Origin: Prostheceraeus crozeri
Taxonomy: Eukaryota > Platyhelminthes > Polycladida > Euryleptidae
Direction: 5' to 3'
Assembly (NCBI GenBank): GCA_907163375.1
Contig: CAJQUW010008610.1
Span: 1-64,000 of the forward strand
Length of the DNA stretch: 64,000 nt
The notes under the pieces were generated by a model. It saw nothing but the letters and a program-made list of their open reading frames with translations, searched no databases and was not told the origin of the DNA. A program made the position numbers and the translations under genes. Shown piece by piece: positions 12,159 to 22,683 of the stretch (position 1 is the stretch's first letter; each line of letters opens with the position of its first letter).

Positions 12159-12491
12159 TCAAGCTTGCCGCTTCGCCTCCGGCTCGTTCACGGAAGCAGG
12201 TGGTCGCTTCTCTTTGATATCTGTAAATAAAGAAGTTGTTAGTTATTATATTTAACTCTTAGTTACTTGTTTTATAAACTTACAGATCTTCTCAGGACGT
12301 GGCTCGAACAGGAATCCTGTGATCGCCTCCTTGTGGTCGAATGTAAAGTGAAGGCATTCGATACCTTTTTTAGCCCTGCTATAACACATCTCGTCTCTGC
12401 CACGTTCACAGAGGAGCGGTCTTGCGGGCACACGTCCTTTCTTGTCCAGGGGACGGTGGAGGCGACTTGATCGTCGAGTACTGCTACTCAT
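12159..12491 (-). CDS. Small two-exon gene of unknown function with a 63-nt intron
   Basis: On the minus strand an ATG at 12,491 opens a frame (MSSSTRRSSRLHRPLDKKGR...) that runs to AAGATCT at 12,284. It is followed by a consensus donor GTAAGT. A 63-nt AT-rich intron (12,221-12,283) ends in TTTATTTACAG. The second exon (12,159-12,220) joins in phase and ends at TGA, giving about 89 residues. The product is basic at the N-terminus and ends in EPEAKRQA. I recognise no family. The splice signals and frame continuity make this more convincing than neighbouring open frames. A coiled-coil frame ends about 30 bp upstream, so this may be the second gene of an unidentified element or the 3' part of a longer transcript. 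Confidence 0.5.
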
Positions 12492-12517
12492 TACTTGCTG
12501 GTGCAGCTCGTGATTAG

Positions 12518-13504
12518 TCAGCCACCACCTTCCCCAACTGCTTTCGCAGCCCTTCCAACCTCCTCCCTCATCTTTCTTAACTCCTTCTCCTGACTCTGCC
12601 TCTCTCGATCTAGGAGCTGCTCTTCTTTAGCCTTGCTAGCGAGGTGCGAGAACCTCTCGCGATCGAGCTCTCCTTCTTTCTCAAAAAGACTAGCTTGAGT
12701 CTTCTTGAGCTCCTGAGTGACTCGCGAGAGGTTCTCGGAACTCGCTTTATAGAAGAAACCAGTCCCTCTTCCACACCTCCAACTCATTCTTCAGCTTGTC
12801 ATAGTTATCAACCAGTGGTGGGCGCTATAATGAAGTTGCGACATTGAGCCGCAATCCCACCACTGGTTGATAACTTAGCCGGCTGCACCTCGCTATCGAG
12901 GTCACGTCCCTCACCGCCTCTACCTCGCTATCGAGGTAGACACTCTCGACTAGGGTCAACCTTCGTCGAGCCTTTATCCTCCTCCTCTTCCTCACTGTCG
13001 CTGCTACTTGTAGCCGACTCATCGCTAGAGGAGGATGGAGGAGGATTTACTCGACTTCGGAGAAGACTCAATCGGAGTGGGTGAGAGAGCCTTTGCTGGC
13101 ATGCTAGAAGATGGAGCCTCTGCTGTCGTGATAGACTCGACAGCAGACTGAGCCTCTAGAATCGGGGTGGGCGAGAGAGCCTTTGCTGGTGCACAAGATG
13201 AGGGAGGCTTTGCTGACGTGATAGCCTCGATAGCACACTGAGTCTCCAGAGCTTTCAACTCTGAGCTGAAGAGACTTTGCTTCGCCTCCTCAGTCAGCTC
13301 TGGTTGACTGCAGCTGCTATGCTTGGCATGCCACTCCGGTAGCGTCTCGACAAGGCGAGATGCATTATGGCTGCTACAAAAGTATCGAATGCCCCTACCA
13401 TTCGCTTATGTGCACAAGAATGCTTCTTAAAGGCATCGCTACGAAAAATCTTTGAGCAGACGCAAAGCTTAAAAGCCGTCTTTGCATTGTTGTAGTTAAC
13501 CATT
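12518..13504 (-). pseudogene. Broken coding region, possibly a retroelement Gag-like protein
   Basis: Minus-strand coding signal continues through several frames. An N-terminal piece starts at an ATG near 13,504 (MVNYNNAK) and has a Cys/His cluster (CVCSK...KKHSCAHKR). After a shift near 13,350 comes an acidic segment (CSQPELTEEAKQSLFSS), then a Pro/Ser/Ala-rich linker in which AKALSPTPI occurs twice (~13,060-13,190). It is followed by an acidic SSDSEEEED stretch and finally a charged coiled coil (12,518-12,740, with ELKKTQASLFEKEGE and RERQSQEKELRKMREE). The order small zinc cluster, low-complexity linker, coiled coil is reminiscent of retroelement Gag, but no diagnostic motif is present and the identity is open. 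Confidence 0.35.
12803..12875. repeat. Perfect 20-bp inverted repeat with 33-bp spacer
   Basis: AGTTATCAACCAGTGGTGGG (12,803-12,822) is exactly complementary to 12,856-12,875. The inner part CAGTGGTGGG resembles the termini of some hAT elements, so this may be a minute MITE-like insertion inside the broken Gag-like frame. A plain hairpin is the alternative. Confidence 0.8.
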
Positions 13505-13560
13505 TTCTGAAGTGAAAAGGGGAAAACAATGATTATAATTCCGTAAACGTTTGATAGCAA

Positions 13561-14299
13561 ACGGAAAAGAATGATTTTACACTTAGTGAGGAATGATAGA
13601 TTTGAGTGTAGTGAGTGGCACTAGATCCCGTCGACAGCCCGAAGGCCTTGTACTGATCACTAGGGAAGTGAGAGATCTTCCCCGATACCCGCTCTTTACA
13701 GCTGAAGACATCATTGTCACTGCCCCGAAGTGGTAACAGGAACGCCGAGTCAAAGGTAGTGATCAGTAGCTGGGATCCAACCCCTCAAAGCTGCCTTAGA
13801 CTTAGTTACATTTCAAATCTGATAGCAGATTTGAACTCAGCATACTTGAAAACCTTAGTCTACATGTTAAAACTTTGAAAAAACTGAAAATTAAGAATTT
13901 TTAAAAAATTCCGCATTTTACTACTCATACTACTTTTAAAAAATTTTATCAGTAGTAAAGACACTATCAAACTCTATCACACAAACTTTGAAGTAAGAAG
14001 ATAGCTTGCCTACTTCAAAAGATAGAGTCCTTTGCAACCCGATATCGGGAGCTCAGAGCGACGACCGTCGCTTACCTCGTCTTTCGATGAAGTGATCAGA
14101 CTTGCGTTGTCGGGGGTTTATATATGCTCGGAAGAAAACTTAAAATGGCTCTATCTCCGAAAGTATTCATCGTAGCGACATGCGGTTTGTTGCAAACGAT
14201 TTGTCTCATCATTCTTTACAATATGACACCTGAACCATTCTCATATGACCACGGGAAGTTGGTGTGTCAGCACATGACCATGTAACATGCCACAAGTGA
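13561..14299. other. No gene recognised
   Basis: Mixed sequence with a GC-richer part (13,620-13,800) containing repeated GTACTGATCACTAGG-like and GTAGTGATCAGTAG-like words, and an AT-rich part (13,850-14,030). I see no coding or RNA gene signal. Confidence 0.4.
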
Positions 14300-16200
14300 A
14301 AAAATTCCTAAGTGTGGGAGCTCCAGTGTGGTGAAAATTTTGAAAAATTTAAAACTTCCGAATTTTGACCTGGGACCTTTACCAAAACATTTTCCATCAA
14401 ATTTCGCTGACGTCCCCCCCCCTCTGGACAGCTTGCTTCGATCTTGGCTTCCAGTGGACGGATTTTGTCGAGTGAGGTGTCATTTGAAAGCTAAGAGTGA
14501 GACAAATTCAGTGAAAGAATCGGCTTGTTCCTATCTGTCTTCGTTTACATGTGAGACGCCATTTAAGATTTTAGGTCGGAGCTCACCTGAAAAAATCCTA
14601 AGTGTCAGAGTGACTTTGTATGGGAAAAATTAAAAATTTTCCAAAGTGTGGAATTTCGACCTGGGACCTTTACCAAAGTTTGTTTCATCAAATTTCGCTG
14701 ACCCCCCCCCCTTTGTTCTAACTTTGGTTCTAGTGGACGGATTTTGTTCGTTCGACTTGCATTGGAAAGAGGATGAAACACTGCTCGACCGCATTTTTCG
14801 TTGCGAGTCAATCGGAGCAGCCGTTCAAAAGTTAGAGCGGTTACAAGATTTTAGGTCGGAGCTCACCTGAAAAAATCCTAAGTGTCAGAGTGACTTTGTA
14901 TGGGAAAAATTAAAAATTTTCCAAAGTGTGGAATTTCGACCTGGGACCTTTACCAAAGTTTGTTTCATCAAATTTCGCTGACCCCCCCCCTTTGATCTAA
15001 CTTTGGTTCTAGTGGACGGATTTTGTTCGTTCGACTTGCATTGGAAAGAGGATGAAACACTGCTCGACCGCATTTTTCGTTGCGAGTCAATCGGAGCAGC
15101 CGTTCAAAAGTTAGAGCGGTTACAAGATTTTAGGTCGGAGCTCACCTGAAAAAATCCTAAGTGTCAGAGTGACTTTGTATGGGAAAAATTAAAAATTTTC
15201 CAAAGTGTGGAATTTCGACCTGGGACCTTTACCAAAGTTTGTTTCATCAAATTTCGCTGACCCCCCCCCCTTTGTTCTAACTTTGGTTCTAGTGGACGGA
15301 TTTTGTTCGTTCGACTTGCATTGGAAAGAGGATGAAACACTGCTCGACCGCATTTTTCGTTGCGAGTCAATCGGAGCAGCCGTTCAAAAGTTAGAGCGGT
15401 TACAAGATTTTAGGTCGGAGCTCACTCTGACACTTAGGATTTTTTCAGGTGAGCTCCGACCTAAAATCTTGTAACCGCTCTAACTTTTGAACGGCTGCTC
15501 CGATTGACTCGCAACGAAAAATGCGGTCGAGCAGTGTTTCATCCTCTTTCCAATGCAAGTCGAACGAACAAAATCCGTCCACTTGAACCAAAGTTTAGAT
15601 CAAAGGGGGGGGGGGGTCAGCGAAATTTGATGATAACAAACTTTGGTAAAGGTCCCAGGTCGAAATTCCACACTTTGGAAAATTTTTAATTTTTCCCATA
15701 CAAAGTCACTCTGACACTTAGGATTTTTTCAGGTGAGCTCCGACCTAAAATCTTGTACCGCTCTAACTTTTTGAACGGCTTGCTCCGATTGACTCGCAAC
15801 GAAAAATGCGGTCGAGCAGTGTTTCATCCTCTTTCCAATGCAAGTCGAACGAACAAAATCCGTCCACTAGAACCAAAGTTAGATCACAGGGGGCGGGGGG
15901 GCCGTCAGCGAAATTGTGATGAAACAAACTTTGGTAAAGGTCCCAGGTCGAAATTCCACACTTTGGAAAATTTTTAATTTTTTCCCATACAAAGTCACTC
16001 TGACACTTAGGATTTTTTCAGGTGAGCTCCGACCTAAAATCTTGTAACCGCTCTAACTTTTGAACGGCTGCTCCGATTGACTCGCAACGAAAAATGCGGT
16101 CGAGCAGTGTTTCATCCTCTTTCCAATGCAGTCGAACGAACAAAATCGTTCCACTAGAACCAAAGTTAGATCAAGGGCGGGGGGACGTCAGCGAAAAATT
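14300..16200. repeat. ~280-bp satellite in head-to-head arrangement
   Basis: The landmark GACCTGGGACCTTTACCAAA occurs at about 14,367 (diverged), 14,658, 14,938 and 15,217, a spacing of 279-291 bp on the plus strand. Its reverse complement occurs at about 15,651 and 15,939, with a truncated third unit ending near 16,200. The orientation flips near 15,429, where GAGCTCAC abuts TCTGACACTTAGG. Each unit carries a C (or G) homopolymer of about 8-13 bases that varies in length between units. Short open frames repeat with the units and are not genes. Confidence 0.92.
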
Positions 16201-16439
16201 TTTATCTCCGATTGCTTTCAAATTCACCATACAAGGGATTTGCAGTATTTCTCGATGAATCGATGCTGGTCCTGCGTTTTATATTACGTGGCCGACACGG
16301 TGCGACACGTACTCACCAATTACATTCACTGTTTTATCCTTGTCATACGAGAACGGTAGCCCTAGTCTTCCGAGTCGGGGAGCCACAAGGCTCATCATGG
16401 CAGGGCGGTCTCTGTCATCCCACAACTGAACGAAATACA

Positions 16440-19400
16440 TGGCGGTACTGTGGGGGGGGGGTAGGATGCTTGTTTACGCGTAGGCTCCTTGCTCGGACTA
16501 GGAGGTACTGTGGGAGGGGGGGTAGATGCAGTGGGAGGAAGGATGTTCAAAATTGTGATTATAGGCGATGTGATGAGCTTGGGAAATGGAATTTCCGCGA
16601 AATACTATGGTATGAGGGACATGGGGTATATCGGAATATGGTAGGATGTGATGGAGGAAGGGGTATCAATGGGGGATGGCTGAAGATGGGAAATGTAAGG
16701 TGATTCTTAGATAAAATTATGGGAAAATGGGATTATATTGGGGATTATAGCTGGTGCGATGGGAAAATAGATGGAATCGGGTGGACTGGACTTGAGCACG
16801 CGATAAATAGCGCACCATGGGGAGATGGAATGATGTAATCGGATGGATGGATGTGATGGTAGGAATGAGTGGGATGTAATGGGATGTGTGTATGATATAT
16901 TGGAGGCATATGTTGTGGATTTGGATTGCAATGGGATGTATATGAGGGGTAAATGTGGGATATGGGGTATGTGGGGTATCATAATGGGGTGGTTTATATC
17001 GATGTGTGCTGGTGGGAATGATCGATGGTGATGATTATGTATTTATTGCGGGGTGGGGGTGATGGTCTCGGGAAATTCAATGGGGGTTCTGATATTATAT
17101 CTCGGATGTATAATGGTGGTTGTGTGATTGGTATTGACTTAGGATTGCTGGGATTTATTTTGGTAATGTGGGAAACATGGTGATACTTTGATGAAAATGG
17201 ATTATTGTTGTGTGAGAATCGGTCGAAAATATGGGGATGAGTTAAGAAGATTAATGGGGAGAATGTAACATGAATAATGGGAGAGATATTCGGCGTTGGG
17301 CGGATGGGTAAATTATTGGATAAATGTCTACATGGAGGGATTGAGAATATTGGTTGCGCGATGGAATGATCTAAAATATGGGGAACTGGGTGGGAATGCG
17401 GGATGGGAGGTGTGGGATGGATATGGTTAGGTGATTAGTGGGAGGAGGATGGATAGATTGGGATGGTGTTGAAAAATGAGAAATACTTTATGGGGGATTG
17501 GATCTGGTAGGTATCTATGTAAATGGTGAACTTGGCTGATTTGGATGATTGGAGTTTAGAATATATGAAGTATGGTGGACCTGGGATGATGTCAGGATCA
17601 ATGAGATGTAAATGAAATAAAATGGGGTGGAGGGTATCTGGGATGGAGTCCGATGATATGACATTACTTTATGATATGTATGTGGATGGATGATATGAGA
17701 TAGGTTAAAGCGGGATCAATGGGATGATGAATAAATGAATCGGGGCGGGATGGGCTGACAGTCATGAATGGGGATCGGGTGCCATGATGCGGGTGAGGAG
17801 GATTTGATGGGGGGTGTGATGTGATGGGGCTATGGAGGTTGATCTGGGGGGGGATATGTGGGTTTATATGATTGGGCTATTGAGGGGAGCGATGAGGTTA
17901 TTATGGATGGGATACTAAAATGGGGGATGAATAAAATGGTGATGATGGGGATTTTGATGATGGACTGTTGTGGTATGTATTATAATTTACTATAAATGGG
18001 AAGGTGTGATAAATGCGAGGAGTATAGGATTCGTATTGAGGTGTGGAGACATGTGATATGGGTATGGATATGTGGCTGGGATAAAGTAAATAATGAATAG
18101 GTATAAAGAAATTGGGAGGGTGGAGACTGATCTATTGGGATGGATGTGGGTGAATATTGGTAAGGCATGATATGGTCTGGATTGAAATTAATTGGCATAT
18201 GGGATGATGGAATAAGGGGCGGGTATTGGGTGAATGGGGATGAGATATATTGGTTGGATTTTGCTGGGATATGATGTAATGTGGGGATCATGAGGGAGAG
18301 ATGATTAGAAGGTTTGGAGGTTGGATGATTGAAATGGATGGTAATGATATAGGATGGAGGAAATAATGGAGGAATGTGTATATGTGGGGATGATATGGGT
18401 GTGGAGTGGGCTGGATTTGTGGGCAAGAATGGGTGAGTGGTGGGTGGATTGGTTGGGGGATGTGCTTTAATGTTATGAAATGGAATCGTCTATTAAGGAG
18501 TATGTTGGTGTGGTGATCGGATGAATAGTGGATATATCGGTGATCGGACTGGACTGAATATGCTGGATAATGGGTGAAGAATAGCGGATTATGGGTACTG
18601 GTTGGGTTAATCAATGTGGAAATATGAATGTGGGGGGTGGGAGGGAAAATATAAATGGTGTGATGTAATAATAATTGGGATGATGGAAATCATGATGGTA
18701 TATAATGTGAGGAAGGGGCATGTATATGAGTGGGGTATGTTTGGGGAATGCGTGATGGAGGGATGGGGGATTGGTATGATGGGGTAATGTGAGGTGCTAT
18801 GGGTGAGGGTTGGGGAAGGAATGGATGGGATGCTGCGAAATGGGGATGATGGATTGGGGATGCGGCAATGGGATGGGATGGAATGATAGGAATGTTTAGG
18901 GAATGATCTTGTGACTGGTGAATGGGAATATACTTAATGTGGGATGATGTATATGATATTGAGTGGATTGAATGAATGTGTCGGGTGGATTCTTAGGGGG
19001 GGTATTGTATATGTTTGGTGGGATTGGCTATTGGGAGTGCAATTGCTCGTGGGTAGGGGGGATGGGATGCTGGCGTGAAATGATGGATGCTGGTGGGTGG
19101 GTAGAGGGAAATGTAAATATGGAATGAGTATGGTATGGTGGGAATGTGGGGTAATTGTGTTTAAGAAGTGTGATAGAATGATGAATGGATGGCTAACTGG
19201 AATGCCGGGATGGGGGGGGGGGGATATATGGATTGATGATATATGGGTTTGGTGGAGTGATGATTGTATGGGTTATGATGGATTGCAGGTGGTGATGGGG
19301 TAAAATTGGAAATGAGTGGATTTGGCAGGGGAGGGGGAGATGAGGGGTTTGGAATGATCATGGGGAATGGTTGGGAGGATATGGACTGGATGATAGTAGG

Positions 19401-19790
19401 GTGATGGAGATATGGAGGATAAATGGGTGGGGAGATGAGATGAGTATGCGATGATTGGGCATTGGGAAAATGGGAGATGATGGTGGTGGAGATGAAGATT
19501 GGTAGAGGGGAAATTGGGATGAGAATGGGAGGGATTAATGTATGTCAATGAATGAGAATGAATGTTTAGACTGGTTGTATGGGCGTAGTTGCATAGCAAA
19601 ATGGGTATGATTATGCTGATAGTATCTGAATTATAATGGGGATCGAGATGGAATACTTCTATGGGAGTTATGGGTGAATAGAGGGGTGCCTGAGATTGTG
19701 TGGTAGACTGAATATGGATGGATTCAGTTGGGAGGATGTACCTATTGGCTATGATATAATATGTTCTTTATAATGAGAATCCTGATGTTT
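16440..19790. repeat. 3.3-kb degenerate GGATG/ATGGG-rich, C-poor tract
   Basis: The plus strand consists of endlessly varied TGGGATG, GGGGATGATGG and ATGGATGG words with very few C (for example one in the line at 18,361). It looks like an old, scrambled simple repeat without strict period. Minus-strand open frames such as 17,980-18,426 exist because G is scarce there. I call no genes. Clustered G runs could allow quadruplex or R-loop formation if transcribed with this strand as the non-template. Confidence 0.8.
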
Positions 19791-19829
19791 TATATGATGC
19801 AGTGGCTTTTGGGGATGCCAGGTGTACAT

Positions 19830-20045
19830 CTGCTAGACATGGCTAACCTCAGCATTACAAACATTCGTCATACATCAATCAATATCCTTTTACACATATA
19901 TCTATCAATCTTTCCCATCCATTCATCCATCCATAATTACCAATTATATTTTCATCACTCAAGTCTCCACTTTTTTATTATCAATCCCATTATCCATCAT
20001 TTTGCATCCATTATATCCACAAGTTAGCCATAATACTCATCAATC
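19830..20045. repeat. Oppositely skewed CCATC/ATCAAT-rich block
   Basis: Directly after the G-rich tract the skew reverses to CATCC, ATCAATC and CCATTC words with almost no G. This is what the minus strand of the preceding repeat would look like, suggesting an inverted piece of the same family. The hinge is about 19,790-19,850. Confidence 0.65.
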
Positions 20046-21040
20046 ATCACATTCATCTTGCGCTATCTGGTGTTCGCCGTTTTCTTACTACTTATACTGG
20101 CTCTGATTGACCGATTTTCTTTATTTCTGTTTTGTTTGACAGCTTTTTGCTTGTAGAACAACATATTACATAACAAAGGAAACAAATGTAATTTTATAAG
20201 AGTGAGGTATGATTTTGTGCAACATTCCTAAATGAAGATCAAATTATCTACTACTTTTTTATCTATAACAGGAAAACAACTCAATATTCATGCTTGAAAT
20301 TTCCAACAATGATATTAGTAAGCACAACTGACATATTTTCCAAATTTCTGAGAAATTCGCTCAAGTTTGGCGGAGTTAGACAAAGTTGAAGTTAAGGCGA
20401 TGTTTAAGGGTGACCAATTTTTATGAAACAATCTGTAGATTAGATTTGTTGTGGAATTAAAGCCGCATGTCATCTTTGCAACTTGTCTTATAGCATTCAC
20501 AAGACTCATTATTAGCTCATTTCCTTGAACTAAATTGATAAACATCATTTCAATAAAACGATAACTTTTCAGCAACCATGTTGACTTATATATCTCAAAC
20601 ATAACTATTTTTGCGTTCATGAATTATAATGTGTCTTTATTTTGGATTGATAATATGCTTAGTTCCAAAATTACATAATGCATAATTGTTGATGGTCAAA
20701 TACTTATTGATTATTTATGAAATGCCTCGAACCTCATGTATTAACATCGAATTCAGTATTGTTAGTTTGACTATAAAATGTCATTATCTCACTACTTACA
20801 AAGCAGTAGTAGCATTAGTGTGATATTTATTGACAAAAAGCCTTAAATCAACATACTTTGGACATGATTGATGCTTTCTTTTAACATTGTGCTGGTATGG
20901 CTTTAGTATGTAAAGCATACCACACTTGAAATAACATGCGAAAAGCATACAAATATATACCAAGATCATACAGAAATATACCAAAAAAATATTTTGGTAT
21001 GCATCCTTCGTATGTGATTCGTATTGAGCGATTTACAGTG
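20046..21040. other. No gene recognised
   Basis: AT-rich sequence. A minus-strand frame (20,315-20,620, 101 codons) has no recognisable domain. Confidence 0.4.
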
Positions 21041-22683
21041 TACTTTCTTGATAGTGTACGAACTAGAACCCAGGTACTTATACCTCCTCAGTATGAAGAC
21101 ATGGGAAATAGCATGGTTAAAAAAGCTATGTCGCGTGACACATGTGACAAAATTCTTCAATACCTTCATTTCAAGAACAACAATGAATTGAATATAGACG
21201 ATAAGTTCACAAAGTTGCGTCCGATTTTTCATATCACCCAAAAAGCGTACTTGAAATACTATCAGTGGACTCAGAGTGCTCTTCTGTTGACGAAAGCATG
21301 GTAGAATATTTTGGTAAACATGGTGCCAAGCAGTGTATCAGGAACAAGCCGATACGATACGGATTCAAAGTGTGGACTCACAATCTATCGAATGGATACC
21401 TCATCAACTTTGATCCTTCTTGTGGGAAATGTCCGAACAGTTTCACTCAGAAATATTCAGAAGAATTCACTCTTCCCAACAGTGTGATTCTTGGATTTGC
21501 AGACTTTTTGACGGCTGGATCGCAATCATATTTTGACAATTATTTTTCTTCAGTTTCTCTCATGGGCGAGCTATCTCACCGAAAAATTCTTGCGACTGGG
21601 ACTCTCAGAGAGAACATGATCATGAGATGCCCAGTCACTCCCAAATGTAAGATGAAAAAGCAGCCAAGAGGCAAGTTTGAGGTATTTCATGACCTAGGGT
21701 GGCTCGAATCTAATCCGATGGTTGGATAATGCTGTCGTCACACAGATATCAAATTTCGACAATGCGGATCCAGTAGGACAAGCTCGACGATGGAGTTCCA
21801 ATTTGAAGAAAAGCATATCTGTCGATACCTCATTCCGTTTCGGAATATAACAAGTACATGGGAGGGTCCGATAGGATGAACCAAAATACCAATAGATACA
21901 AGGTCCGTATACGGAGTCGAAAATGGTGGAACCCTTTGTATCGATGGGACATTGACATCTCGTTGAACAATGCCTGGATTCTATTCAAGGAATCAAAAGG
22001 TTCAAATATGGATTTCCTGGAGTTCAGGAGACGCGTTGTGCTGGAATATTTACAAAAACATGGCAAGGATCGCAAACCGAAGAGATATCGACCTTCATGC
22101 CTGACCGAGAATAGTACAAATCCTCGGTACGATGGCAAAGGACATTTCATTTGCTCCTCATCTCGACTTCGATGTCGAGTATGTGGAAACAAAACGGTGA
22201 AATCTTGTTTGAAGTGTAAAGTAAATCTTCACGAGGATTGCTTCGTAAGCTATCATACTTCTACATATCAACCATTTTTCTGTATATATGTATGCACTTG
22301 CAATTGTTTCATTTATCTGCAGTCAGATAAGTCAAAATTAGTCGAAGTACGCAACTTGCACGTATGTACCGGAAGTTTTATAGCAAACTACATAGATAAT
22401 TGTGTATATTCTTGCCACAGAAACTGCTGTAAATTGTCTATTTTGGTTTGTATATTCTTGATAAACTGTTTTTTTGATTATTTGTTGAATGTTGATAGTA
22501 AACATTTTTAGGGTTATTTGTTCCGAGTGGGTCGAAAACGACCCAATCCTAAGAATCGATCTGATTGTTTATCAAAACGTTTCTAAGGGAAATGATAGTT
22601 GTTTTTCATGTTGTTGGGGTTTATAATGTTCAAAAATAATTAAATCTACGAAAGTTAATGCCCAGGCACTAATGGGTTAAGCA
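21041..22683 (+). pseudogene. piggyBac transposase, copy 1, 5'-truncated and frameshifted
   Basis: The conserved DDE_Tnp_1_7 core is spread over three frames. First comes MSRDTCDKILQYLHFKNN (~21,125-21,190). After a shift near 21,260 follow the first catalytic Asp in SVDESMVEYFGKHG (~21,285), then KPIRYGFKVW and the second Asp in YFDNYFSSVSLM (~21,530-21,560). After another shift near 21,720 come WLDNAVVTQISN, MGGSDRMNQNT (third Asp, ~21,858) and RSRKWWNPLYRW. The C-terminus carries a Cys-rich zinc domain (CRVCGNKTVKSCLKC, ~22,170-22,220). The usual GVD..DQ reads GSDRMNQ. A 2-nt loss near 21,825, not seen in copy 2, causes one more shift. The right end is GCACTAATGGG followed by the target TTAA at 22,680-22,683. 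The left end is missing. Confidence 0.9.

Noticed and set aside
14605-15977. Repeated 60-90-codon frames with FDLGPLPK or TRNEKCGRAVF
   Set aside because: They recur with each 280-bp satellite unit in both orientations and are by-products of the repeat.
17980-18614. Open minus-strand frames of 108-148 codons
   Set aside because: They lie in the C-poor repeat. The minus strand has little G, so TAG and TGA are rare; composition explains them and the residues are low complexity.
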